Positions 1-11,046 of a DNA stretch of 64,000 bases are shown in pieces. The position numbers were made by a program, and so were the translations under genes. Source of the DNA: Nephrocerus scutellatus (taxonomy: Eukaryota; Arthropoda; Insecta; Diptera; Pipunculidae). The stretch is taken from contig OX352765.1 of assembly GCA_947095585.1 (NCBI GenBank), positions 93,518,965 to 93,582,964 of the forward strand, read 5' to 3'. Position 1 is the stretch's first letter, and the number at the start of each line of letters is the position of its first letter. The notes under the pieces were generated by a model, which made no database searches, was not told the DNA's origin, and saw only the letters and a program-made list of their open reading frames with translations.

Positions 1-961
1 CTACATTGCGTGGAAGAACACATTTCCCTCAATGACCAACGAAACGAAAACGAGAAAACTCGATAAATAATGAAAATCGCAAAAAAAAGAAAAAGAAGAA
101 GAAGAAGTTAAAAAAATGCCCCATTGTGGCAAAAGAACAATTAATCTGTTTTTTGCTCTGGCCGGCTGGGTGTTTGGCTAATATCAATCGTCACTAGTCG
201 ACGGACTTAATGTTGACCTTTAAAATACAAAAATTGACGCAATCGGATGTGAGTGGGCTTTTCTCGAACCGACCGCAGACAGCAATTCCCTGCTTACAAG
301 GCATTTTGATTCATTCTTAAAATTGTGCCATGTCAGCATTTCATTGAACATTTCGTGAAAATTTGAAAACAACGCGAAAAATTATACTCGCACTCAGACC
401 TTTTCCGTTGCACTGGGTTTCATTAATCAAAGTTTGACAGTGAAAAGTTTTATTCTACTCTCATGTAAATATATTTAAGGCCATTGCTTCTTAAACTATT
501 TCGCTCGCAAGGTTTTCTAATCTTCTATTGAGTCAACATTAACCCAATGTATTTTATTTCAAATTTAAATTTTCAGGAAAGTTTTACTAAAGCTGTGTCT
601 CCAGTAACTTCAGAACGTCATTAACCACTTTTACAATTAGTTTTCATTGTAAAATTATCTCCAGCTCTAAACATTATAAGCAATATATCTCCATACGTCA
701 ACCTTTTTCATAAAACTTTAAATTTTATCTTTTTACATATCTACGAGTGTGTTAAAAATTTTGAAGTGAAGCTTTTTCTCGCTGTAGATTAAGTGAACAT
801 ATTGAGTCAGAGGAGTGCAACGCTGTTCCCCGAACAAGAACTGATGTACTCAGCGTGAAATGGTCGTGTCGTTGGCGAAATTATTCTAATGGACCAAATA
901 TCTTGAAGTAAGATTAAAGATCTATTAACCTAAAAGGGGAACCGTGCGTGCGAGAGATTCT
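1..961. other. AT-rich intergenic DNA, nothing recognised
   Basis: The stretch is AT-rich with stops in all frames and no splice-linked exon that I can recognise. It ends at the probable Helitron start near 962. Confidence 0.5.
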
Positions 962-1788
962 TCTACTATATAAAAATCTCGTGTCACGGTCCTCCGAAAC
1001 GGCCCGACCGATTTTAATGAATTTTTTTTATGTATATTTGGTATAGGTATGAGAATAGGTCGTTAAGTATATTTCATACCGCTAGGTGATAAGGTCGTCC
1101 CTATCCAGAAGAACATTTGAGAGCGGCTGGACCGATTTGGCAAATTTTTATTTTTTAGTGTTCGCGATAGTCCGAATAAGGTTTATGCGAAAAAAAAATC
1201 GGAAAAAAATTAAAGTGCTGTTTTCCATAGGATTTTGGTATGAACTCGCGACCATAACTCACGATTCGAACGATGTTCGTAATCCTTTTTTTGTCCCTCA
1301 AATGACTCCCCAAAATAAACCCAAAAGATCCCTAAAGGATCACCAAAAGACCCCCAAATACCTCCAAAATACCCTCAAAAGTCCCTCAAAATACACTCAA
1401 AAGAGTCATAAAAAAAAACCCCCAAAAGACCCTAAAACGACACTCGAAGGACCTCCAAAAGCTCTTAAAAGGCGCCCCAAAATACCCTTAAAAGACCCCC
1501 AAAAGACTCTCACAAGATCGGCAAAAGACCCTCAAAGGATCTCCAAAAGACTCCTCAAAATACCCCAAAAATACCCTCGAAAGACCTCCAAAAGACGTTC
1601 AAAAGACATTTAATTGGTTTGCTATGACATTGCAATCGAGATCGAAATATAAATAAAACAGATTGAGATTCATTGTGATTTCAAATTTAATGAAAGAAAA
1701 TAGGTTTGCGTTTTTTCTTCTCATTTTTACTTTGATTTATCTTTTCAAATAGAAAGTGGGACAGGACAACGTCTGTCGGGTCAGCTAG
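962..1788 (+). mobile_element. Non-autonomous Helitron
   Basis: The segment begins with TC (962-963) followed by a TATATAAAAATCTCGTGTCACGG-type head and ends in a short hairpin (GACA-ACGTC-TGTC, 1765-1777), then GGGTCAGCTAG. The final CTAG at 1785-1788 is followed by T. TC at the 5' end, CTRR at the 3' end, a hairpin just inside the 3' end and insertion next to T are the known hallmarks of Helitrons. No Rep/helicase ORF is present, so it is a non-autonomous copy. The base before the TC is T and not the usual A, so the exact 5' end is less sure than the 3' end. An internal minisatellite occupies about 1300-1611. Confidence 0.7.
1300..1611 (+). repeat. Minisatellite of CCAAAAGACCCT-type units
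   Basis: About 25 diverged units of 10-13 bases, with the core CAAAAGACCC or CAAAATACCC, run head to tail inside the Helitron. The 175-residue Lys/Pro/Ser-rich open frame here (1086-1613) is only a translation of this repeat and is not a gene. Confidence 0.75.
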
Positions 1789-1934
1789 TAATATAATATA
1801 TTTTAAATATTTTTTACCCTAAAAAATGGAGGTAAGGCCACAATACGATTTTCTTTTAGGGTCAGGGCCGGAATCTTCAGTAAATGCATATTAAATGTTA
1901 TTTTTGTTTTTATTATTTTTTTTAGTTTCCTTAG
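1789..1934. other. Short AT-rich spacer
   Basis: The stretch between the Helitron and the next repeat holds no recognised feature. Confidence 0.4.
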
Positions 1935-2183
1935 CACTTAACAGATTTCTTATAAGTGCTATACTTTTTGAGATATATGCAACTTGCCCAAGTGGCTTTT
2001 TCACTTCCGGTTGGCCGATTTCCGCCAAAATCATCAACTGGGACATCCCAATTTATGTAAAAAGCTTAATCCCCATCATTTCAGCAGTCTGGGCTGTTTT
2101 TTTTTATTTTTCGCTTTTTCTGACTAATGAGATAATGAAATGAGTAAATTCCGAGTTCGAAAGTTTTCATGATTACTATACTT
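1935..2183 (+). repeat. Anonymous dispersed repeat, copy 1
   Basis: This stretch aligns by eye along its length with 10753-11046. Shared blocks include CAGATTTCT(T/C)ATAAGTGCTATAC, the GCCGATTTCCGCCAAAATCA region, CTGGGAC(A/C)TCC and the end block GAT(T/C)ACTATACT. No coding frame is conserved between the copies. It is probably the 3' part of an uncharacterised transposable element. Confidence 0.6.
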
Positions 2184-2671
2184 TCTTATTCTTACTCCTC
2201 TAACTTTAAAGTTTCACTTCTAATTTCGCTTCTCTTTTATGATAGGATTCGCTCTATTTGTGGATATATTTTTCCACTCAGTAAAAATAAAAAAACTTCT
2301 CTGCTTAAGCTTAGTTCATTAGCCGCAAAAAGTGACCTGCAAATACAGAATGTAAAGTACTTTTAATGTTTAATGCTTAAAAGCTTCCTTTGCTAGTTGA
2401 AAGCTGTTCGAGTGTATTCCAAGTGCGCCAATTGAAAGTTTTTAATTGAGTTGCCTGCGGGTATGCAAACAAAATTCATGTCAATTGCATCGCTAACTGG
2501 AAAAAGTGTTTGCCAAATTCAGGAATCATGTACTTTAAAATGTACTTTATGTACTAAAAAATAATAGAATACTCGCTAGGACGGGTTCGTTCAGTCCCCA
2601 TAGCTGGACAAATTTCTTCGACACAATCTTTTCATTCATTTTTCAATACAAGTGGACGAGGACACTATATT
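2184..2671. other. AT-rich intergenic DNA
   Basis: I saw no coding exon, RNA gene or structured repeat in this stretch. Confidence 0.4.
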
Positions 2672-3312
2672 TCATAACCGTAGGGCACCCGTTATACCTT
2701 GACAGGCAATTCTTTGTAGCTTCTGAAGCTCTAGAACTTTCGGCCACCATATGATGGCCGCGTACGTGATAATTGATCTCACCATTATGGTATACATCCA
2801 ATGTATCATTTTAAGATTAAGACTCCAAGTTCTGCCGTATAGGCGTCCACACGCCCACAGGGCCCTAGTGGCACGTTCAATGGCGGACTTGATGTAAGAA
2901 TTCCAGTTTAGTCGTTTATCAAGGATGACTCGGAGATATTTAACCTCACTGGAATACTCTAATGTAGTGCCTTTTATGATGCTAGGTCCCATATCCGACA
3001 ATCTTTCGTGAAAGACACTAGAACGATTTTGCTAGGATTGATGGAACGCCCTTCTCTACAGCACAATTCTAAGACGTGAAGTAACGCACCTTTCATGACA
3101 TTTGTGATGGTCGTGCTGTGCTTACCACTAATTATGATCGCCAAATCATCAGCATAACCAATGGCGATGTTGCCTGATCTATGCAGATCGGCAAGAAGGT
3201 TGTCTATGACGAGTTTGTTTATGACGAGGTTGTCTATGGCGAGGTTGTCTATGACGATGGGGGTGATGACGCCTCCTTACGGGCAGCCCTTAGCTGCAGT
3301 CACTGACACAGA
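2672..3312 (-). pseudogene. LOA/R1-type retrotransposon reverse transcriptase fragment
   Basis: Read on the minus strand, the order is GCP-stop-GG (motif normally GCPQGG, where CAA has become TAA), then an expanded VIDNL block, then a YADD active-site motif at 3145-3156, then an NPSK segment, then a frameshift, and a thumb region with YLRVILDKRLNW and GALRL. This is the order of the palm and thumb of LOA/R1 clade reverse transcriptases. The stop and the frameshift show the copy is dead. The 5' half and the RNase H domain are missing. Confidence 0.75.
3192..3270 (-). repeat. 15-bp tandem repeat inside the RT palm (VIDNL expansion)
   Basis: About five units of 15 bases (plus-strand type AGGTTGTCTATGACG) lie head to tail. 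On the minus strand each encodes a VIDNL-like pentapeptide (IVIDN, LAIDN, LVINK, LVIDN). A normal RT of this clade has one such segment between GCPQGG and YADD. Unit length keeps the frame. Confidence 0.75.
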
Positions 3313-3370
3313 CACTCCCCCTGAGGAAGAAGTAATGACTCGACTTTCTCGTATGCTGATAGCTTATTAA

Positions 3371-5795
3371 TAAACAACCAAAACTAAGTTAAATATGTAA
3401 AAGTAATAAGAAGAAGCTCTTCCAATAACGCTCATAGAAAAATCACACCATGAGGTCGTATACGTAACTTTTCAACATGATAATGACCAATAAAGCACTG
3501 TGGGTATGGAACAACAATATAGGGTTTGGTTTTTATTTCAACCCGAACTAACTTAGTTTTTTAATCAACCTGAGTAATTTTACTTAGTCCAGAGTCCATT
3601 TTTATGAAAATGAGTGGCTTTACTCTATGTACCAAACATAAACGGATATTTTTACACCATACAACATTTCTTTGATGTACGCTGGGTAACTATGCTTACC
3701 CAGCTTCAATTAAAAAACAGACCCACACATGTAAACAATAAAAGTGATAGGCAGACTTAAAATAAGCAAGGGATGGGTTTTAAGTGGGATACCGATTCGT
3801 TTTATGCTTTTGCCTGCACTTAACGCCATATATGACTAAAATTAAGGCAAAACACAAAAAGATAAGTGCATTGTAGGCATGTATGTCTGTTAATTCTGGG
3901 TGCATAAGATCGTTTTCTGACAAAAAAATCTACGCCAAAGTGTCTGCAACTTTAGTTGCTCTGCATTGGCTTGGTTCTGGAGGTCAATAACAGTTGGTAA
4001 GATCACTACACTATAAGTCCTTGTGTAGCTGAAGTAACATCTACCAAAAACAAAGTGGAACTTGAAACCTTGAAACGTAACGTGTTTAGCAATTCAGCCG
4101 GAGTCTGCGGTGCAATCGACGGAATTCCCATTCTCAAATGTGAGTGCCAACTATAATGCAGGAGTATGGCGCAATTGCACCCTGCTTAAGAAAATTGAAT
4201 ATGGATGTAGCTATTTCTTGATGCAGTTATTTAAGGGGATAGTACCTATCCTTTAAAAACTTGGCTTTTAACACCTACAGCTAACTCCATGCAGTGCTTC
4301 CTCTAGGAGGAACAATTGCATGCCAGCTATGTTAGTTTGCCAGCGCATTGTCTTGTCGTCACGGGAGTCGTATAATATCAATGGTAAAACCAGTAGTTGT
4401 TGGGTAAAAAAAGGTTTAGAGAAAGAAATTCTGCATTACAATGCACACGGGGGGGGTTGGTTTTGGACTTGGCCACACTTGTATAAATTACTTCTTCCCA
4501 TTTAACAAGTGTAGCGTTTTTCTTTTGTGGTAAATGTGGTCAACATTTGGTTGTTTAGTTTAGTTTGGGCAATGTTATGCTTTGACTTTAAGTAGATACT
4601 TAAGATTTTTACTTTAGTAGGATAATTAAAGAAACCCCATAAAGCACCTCCCAATGTTTCCTATCTCAGTTAGCTTACAATAGTTGGCATATGAAAGCGA
4701 AGATTTTTCTTTTGAAAATCGTAAAATTAGCCAAAGATAAACAACCAACCACCGCAAGTATAAACAAAAACCAATGAATGTTTATCGGAAAATTCGCATA
4801 AAATAAGTTTTTAAATTTTTTGCATAGAGGGAGAACTTCTATTGTGTGAAAAGGTCTGCAAAAGTGTGGTTTTTTTTCCAAGGATACTTTGCTTTTATTG
4901 CCGGATACTCACAAAGTAAAGCAATTTTTTTTGTTGAAATTTTTGCAGTTTATTCAAATGTTGCTTCTGAAGTACACCAAACAAAATCACAACACATTTC
5001 ATAGAAACGTTTGGAAAGTGGTTATCATGCTATTTGCGAAATCTTAAAAGGAAGCCGCCTTTATATTGCCGGAATGGAGCGCCTTTGAACAATGAATCGA
5101 CTTGTGGTCCAGAAATATACCTCAAAAATGCTGACAACTTGGAAATCGCTGATCTCATTTTTTTACATGTACTCGTACATATGACTTCTTTTTGTTTTGG
5201 TTTCTATCACTGTGAGCAAGATCAATCCAAACAGAAGCCATCTTTCGCATCTGATCGAATGGACAAAATAACATAAAAACATGGATGGATAGGCACTCAC
5301 ATGCCTTTCATGTTGGCATCACCCCAACTAACCTTGAAAAAAGCGTCTCTGTTGTTTTTCCGAATTCATCCTACGATTCGTTTTATGATGCAATTTTCTT
5401 TTTAATTTATATTCTATAGAAATGTGGGCGTTGACATTTTTATGACCATGCGCGTTCGGCAAATCAGTTTTATTGTGTTTTTGTCATTAGGAATTTTTAC
5501 AAGTGGAGTTGGACGTGTTAATTAGATGATTAACTAGAAGATATGTTTCTATATTCCATAAAAAAAAACTTTAGTGGTTCTTGTAAAAGGAAAGGGCAAA
5601 GGGCAAATATTTATTTCGAAAATCGGACTTTTTGAGTGTTTTGTGATGAATTTAAAGACAATGGTCGTTTGTTCTGTTCTGAAGTATGATGCGATAAATA
5701 AAATTGTTGTAGTACTTAAATCAATCAAACAAATCCCGCGGTATTTATTAAAAGAAGGATGATATGGACGGAAGCAAGAGTACAAATATTGAATT
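3371..5795. other. Intergenic DNA, nothing recognised
   Basis: The stretch is AT-rich with scattered open frames of at most about 80 codons. None resembles a known protein and none has convincing splice context. Confidence 0.4.
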
Positions 5796-7369
5796 ATGAG
5801 TGGAAACTCAAAAATATCATCATGCACAGATGGAATTTCTAACTTTTTGCTTAAAAAGTTACCGGGTATGGCAATTTTGATGTTAACCATCATTTTCAAC
5901 AATTTCCTAAGCAATGGTTACTTTCCAGACAACTGGAAGGTAGCCAAAGTAGTATCAGTACCCAAGAAAACTGACCGCTCCACTGACCGCTCCAGCGTAA
6001 CTGGTTACCGTCTAATAGCTTCACTGTTTTGTATCAGTAAAGTATTGGAATATTTGATCTGTAAAAAGATCAATACGTTTTGTTCGTTCGGATTCGGGTT
6101 TCGAGAGAAACACTCTACGCAGCACCCTCTGCTATAGCTTCACAGTGACGTCACTAAAGGACTGAACGTTAAAAGTAGTACAGTAGCCTGTTTACTAGAC
6201 ATCGAAAAAGCTTTCGATAGCGTTTGGACAAACGGGCTGCTGTACAAACTCATTAATTTTCGTTTTTCCAATTATATTGTGAGAGTAATTAGAAATGTTC
6301 TTTTGAACAGAGTCTTTTTTTGAACAGGTGTACGGCAGCCCATCGACAAGGAAAACGATTAAAGCCGGAGTTCCTCAAGGTTCCAGACTTGGACCTGTTT
6401 AGCGCTAGCACGGCGGATCAACCCACCAATAGAGCTGTAACAAGGACCATGCTTTTCACGGATGACTCCATCACGTATGCCGTTTCCCATTCTCCTGAGA
6501 CAGCTGCCCGAAGAGTGAAGGAACACCTCCGAAATATTTGAGACTACTACCTGAAGTGGAGACTAAAGATCAACGCCAACAAAACGGAATTCATCTGCAT
6601 CCGAGTACAAGCAACCAAAACATGGATAAGAAATTTCGCAAGCCAGTGCAGAGGCTTAAAAATCACCCTTCCGGACAACACGACAAGTCAGAGAAAAATT
6701 ACATGGGAATCAACTTTACAGAGGGGCTCTAGTTTAACTCTCACATCGATCAAACAATGAAGAAAGCCAACTACGCTCATCATTTGGTGCACCCGCTTCT
6801 AAGAATGCGGAATGGACTGTCAAACGACACCAGGCTGCTCATCTACAAGCAGCTCATCAGGCCAGTGATAGTGGTGATATGGTTCACCGTTTTTCACACA
6901 ACGACGAAGAAAATCTTCCTATTTGAAAGGAAGGTACTGAGGATCTGTACAGGACTCTGGACGGTGCCAAACAGCTACAAGCTTGTGTCGATTACAAGGT
7001 TTTACGAAGCAGCAAGTCTGCTGCCAAAAACCAACCACTTATCCCAAATGGCGAGAAAATTCGTTGACGGGTTGGAAACACATCCAAGTCCTGAGATGCA
7101 AGGACTGAGGAAATCGAGCCAAGTCACCGGTACATACACATCAGTGGATCAACAGATGCTAGATTCGATGACATCTTTAACAATCAAGATGTCTGCTTCT
7201 ACGAGAAGACGAGCAACCAACCAACTACAAAGGATGAAGTTCGCCCGCTTTATATTTTCATTTTTATTTTATTATAAAATTATTGTTTAAAATTTAATTG
7301 CCGTAAAAAGTAAAAATAAACATGTAGTGGATTAAGTAAATTGTTCAGCCTTTCAAAAAAAAAAAAAAA
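5796..7369 (+). pseudogene. 5'-truncated jockey-like non-LTR retrotransposon
   Basis: The RT palm is recognisable in pieces across frames: DGISNFLLKK and the PDNWKVAKV/PKK block near 5930-5970, GFGFREKHSTQ, LLDIEKAFDSVW near 6195-6230, a degraded FTDDS (YADD-type) motif near 6456, and the C-terminal thumb up to about 7240. At least three frameshifts or stops break the frame. A 3' untranslated stretch is followed by a 15-base A run at 7355-7369, which fits the poly(A) tail of jockey-clade elements. Coding sequence begins directly in the linker before RT, so the copy is 5'-truncated near 5795. Confidence 0.8.
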
Positions 7370-9395
7370 GAAATCAACCCCCATGATATCGCGGTCCTTG
7401 AACCGAACAAACAAATCGAATAGAAAACTTTCCACTAATAGGAGATCGTTCGTAAACTTAAGTAGATCGCCGCTGTGAGCACTCAACACGCCATCTTAAT
7501 ATCTCATCACCTTACACAAATTTAATTTGACAATAAATTGTCAAAAGCATAAATTTTGCGAGCGTTTGTTTGTCATTTTTGTCGCATTGTCTGGTGGCAC
7601 AATCATAAGTTCTATGAGGAACGTCGTCGCCAGTGTACTGGGACATTGCAATTACAAATATAATCGGCGCTGATTTAATTACCAATTATTTTGGCTTAAA
7701 ACTGAGATGTCGCCACCCAAGTATTAAGCACTTAATATAAAAAAACAACACGAACGCAAAGCACAGGCCAATGAACTGTGGCCACACTGATTGTTATTAT
7801 TGTTTCACGGACACGTCGTAACGGCAACACGGCGACACTTGAGCGACACTCAAGCGGGATGAGGCATCACGTCTTATAACGTCCGTACTAACACCCTCCG
7901 ACAACTGGTACCAAGAGACACATCTCAAAATATTTATTGTAATTTGAAAACTGAACTCAACAAAGGCGGCAATAACGAACGATCCTTTTCTTTTTAATCC
8001 GGGAAATTGTTTAAATAACAAACTACTACGACACTAAAATAGTCAGACGCTCTCTGGGTACCTGACCGACCGTCGACCGACGAAAACTCAAATGATCGTC
8101 ACACTAGCCGCACGGTGACAATCCCGGACGCGATCAACGACTTTACTCTCTTGCACCGCTGGTCACATTGGTGTTGTTTCCTTTGCCGCGCCACTAATCC
8201 GCCTCCTGCCACACTGTCGCACCAAACGACCACAATCCCACTCAAATGACAAGCATCGCGCACGACATGGAGAGCAAAAATAATCTTCAGTTTCGTTCCA
8301 ACTTTGTCCAATTGTTTGCTCTTCAATTCAAGGCAAGGAGTTATTTTTTCGTTTTGTTTCCAATTTTACTTCAATAACTCTTGAGAGGCTTGTTGTGTTG
8401 GAAATCGCATTTTGAAATGATCACTAGATTTTTCATTAGCAATGAAAAGCTGGAAAATAATTTTCAAGTTTTCCACAAAACGATCGCCGTGTGACTAAAC
8501 AGCAAAATGATAAGTAAGCAACAGCGCTTCGCTTTTGCAAACGATCGATATACGATCCGATCGAGCAAGCGAGTGGTGGTTGGTTTTGTGCGAATTTTCT
8601 TTGTGTTCCTTGCAATTTGTTTTCTTTTATTTTTGCAAAATCAGCAAATAAATAAATGAAAAATTAACAAAACATTAAGGAATAGATACGATGATTCGTA
8701 TGCGATATAGCGAGTACGCGCACATCTTCCATACTCGTATACTCGTAATGCATGATATTTTTATTACAACACTATGCCGCGTAATAATAGAGTCAGTGTG
8801 TAAGAATGTTTTTTAAGTCATTTGCTGCACTCTATTTCGCATGGAAAACTACACACAAGTAATTGCAACAACACTTGCACTTGTTAATTTGTAGTTTGTT
8901 GACCATAAAGGTGCGTTCCATTTATCGTTGCTGTACTTGCGAGGTACCTAATTATCGCTAGAGTTCTCCATTTTGATATTTATCATACAACAACTTAAAT
9001 CGATCGCAGCAATTTTTTTTTTTAAATTTTGCCTTAGATGGAATAGGAAATAGACGCACATCCTGGAACTAAACTATTAAAATCAAAGTGGTGAACAATT
9101 ATGATAGACGAAGGAATGAAAGTGTTGTGGTGAACGAAGCTAAAGTTCACACCCAAGTATCCAAAAACTAGAATATTGTGAATATTGTGCTCATAAGCCT
9201 ACATTGTTAGCCGCGTAAGTGAAGAAGACTCTTTAACGATGGTATATGCTACTACAAGGTTTATTGCGTCTACTGGTTAGTAGTTCTTTCATAATTATGG
9301 ATCTGAGAATGGGATGTAAAGCAAAAACCAATCCGAATTCGTAGTCTTTTGGAATAAGTATTGACCCAGAATATGAGGAAGTATGATTTTTTTAT
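7370..9395. other. Intergenic DNA, nothing recognised
   Basis: Includes a slightly GC-richer stretch at about 7790-8330 with short minus-strand open frames of no recognised similarity, and several CGATCG/ATCGAT clusters near 8540-8575. It might hold an untranslated exon or regulatory DNA of a gene whose coding exons are elsewhere, but nothing proves it. Confidence 0.35.
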
Positions 9396-9450
9396 ATTAA
9401 CGAGATCTACGAGTGCTATCAGACCATGTTAATATCGTGAAAAGAGACAA
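9396..9450 (+). mobile_element. Short RTE-like fragment
   Basis: ACGAGATCTACGAG plus ATATCGTGAA match the tail segment that, in the better copy near 33660-33710, encodes DEIYERYRDFDIVK. Only about 50 bases remain. Confidence 0.45.
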
Positions 9451-9683
9451 AGAGTACGGTTTATAGGATACTACAGCAGGGATGACCGAACCTCTACTGA
9501 AAGAATGGCATAGATCAAAGTGCCAAGAGTTAATTGGAACCAAATCTTTTCGAAACCCGGGGTATAGATATTCTGCTGGATACCTGCAGCAGCAGACCCC
9601 GATATAAGAACTAAAAATGATAACAAAACGATAGAGTAGTAGAGGAAAGCACATGAATATGCATGCGATTTGTCCACAATACA

Positions 9684-10510
9684 CAGGGTGTTTCAAAATG
9701 TAGTGTCAAATAAAGAGTTGACTTTATAGGTTCATAACGAAGAAAAACAATCGTATTTTTTGGATGTCTACAGCCATTCTAAATGGAAGAAGCGTGGTTT
9801 TAACGTTACATGAAAATTCAACCTGTAACTCTTGAACGTCTTTCATATAGGGCTGATATATACTGCGATTGGTATTTTAGATTAGTGATAAATGCTTAAA
9901 AGTGTGACTTCCGGGTTCGTTATAAAAACGAAATCATATGGACCACATTAGCCTAAAATATTATCTAGTTGACCTCCGACAGTCTTTCGATAAAACGCAC
10001 TGGAAACTTCCTGCAAGAGAATTCATTGTTTCTCTGGCTGTGCGACAGGTGGTACAGTTCTGTTGAAATCACATCTTCCAATTATGCCTGAAAAAACACA
10101 CCAATAATATATTCCGATACTTGTTACCATTGCCGGTTACTGTATTCTCGTCCTCATTTTTCGAAAATAATGGCGTTTTAACCCAAGCCGACCAAACTCT
10201 AACTTTTTGAGGATGACTCTGTTTTGCATGAATCTTATGAGGTTTCTTCAAGCCTCAAATCCAACAATTCTGCTAATTGACACATCCTTTTAGGAAGGTG
10301 GAAATGAGCTCAGTTACTAAGGAAGATTTTTTCCCCAAAATGTTGATAAACTTCATACTGCACGCTAAAAACCAACTGACGAATTGTGGACGTTGAAAAA
10401 AGTGATCTGTAGTCTTAAAATCTTGAGTTAATTGAATGCCTAATTGATGTTCTTCTATTTACGATGATGCATGAATCCACCCTGTCGATATTAGCGGACC
10501 GAACCGGTTT
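9684..10510 (-). pseudogene. Mariner-like (DDE) transposase remnant
   Basis: Read on the minus strand, the frame fragments give an AHFHL-like stretch, KQN(C)RIW-like residues, HPQKVRVW, NEDENTVTGNGNKYR, and then a degraded FQQ-(D/N)-x-x-T-C-(H/R)-T-A block at about 10030-10070. That order is the catalytic core of the IS630/Tc1/mariner-type transposases common in insects. The Asp of the second catalytic motif has become Asn and stops interrupt the frame, so it is inactive. A CAGGGTGTTTC end at 9687-9697 resembles the terminal sequence of such elements. The opposite terminus was not found. Confidence 0.65.
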
Positions 10511-10540
10511 CATGAAATTTTTTAATAAAACGCCAAACAA

Positions 10541-10740
10541 ATGACTCATTTGGAACACTTCGCCAACCAAAAAGTATACCAAGTTTACAAACTGTCTCAG
10601 GAAACCTTTCTTTATTTTTGTAAAAGACTTTCTGGAGCATTAGTATCCAGTAACGAAAGCATCAGAAAACCCAAGAAACTGAACAGCGGAATGCCTCAGG
10701 GTTCAGTATTAGCAACTTCGCTTTTCAACCCGTATTTTTT
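10541..10740 (+). pseudogene. Jockey-like RT fragment
   Basis: The open frame carries LNSGMPQGSVLATSLFN, the conserved PQGSVLAP-LFN block of jockey-clade RTs. The homology stops at about 10740, close to the left end of dispersed repeat copy 2, which appears to have interrupted or replaced it. Confidence 0.65.
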
Positions 10741-10752
10741 TAATTTCTTCTG

Positions 10753-11046
10753 CACTCAACAGATTTCTCATAAGTGCTATACCCTTTGAGATATTTGCAA
10801 AACTCCAAAAACTATTCAAGTAAACTGCCACTTCCGAATGAACGATTTCCGCCAAAATCAACTGGGACCTCCAAATTTATGTATATACTCGTACGAGTAT
10901 AAATTGTCATCCCGATCAATTCAGGCGCCTGTGCTGTAGAGCGGACACAGACAGATATTTTTTACTCTCAATTTCTGACTCAAGAGATACGGAAATGGGT
11001 AAATCTGCAAAAATCCCGAGTTAGAAAATATTCTTGATCACTATAC
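10753..11046 (+). repeat. Anonymous dispersed repeat, copy 2
   Basis: Aligns with 1935-2183 and is about 45 bases longer, partly through a CTCGTACGAG-containing insert near 10888. It ends with GATCACTATACT. Confidence 0.6.

Noticed and set aside
1086..1613. 175-residue Lys/Pro-rich open frame
   Set aside because: It is the translation of a degenerate minisatellite inside a Helitron.
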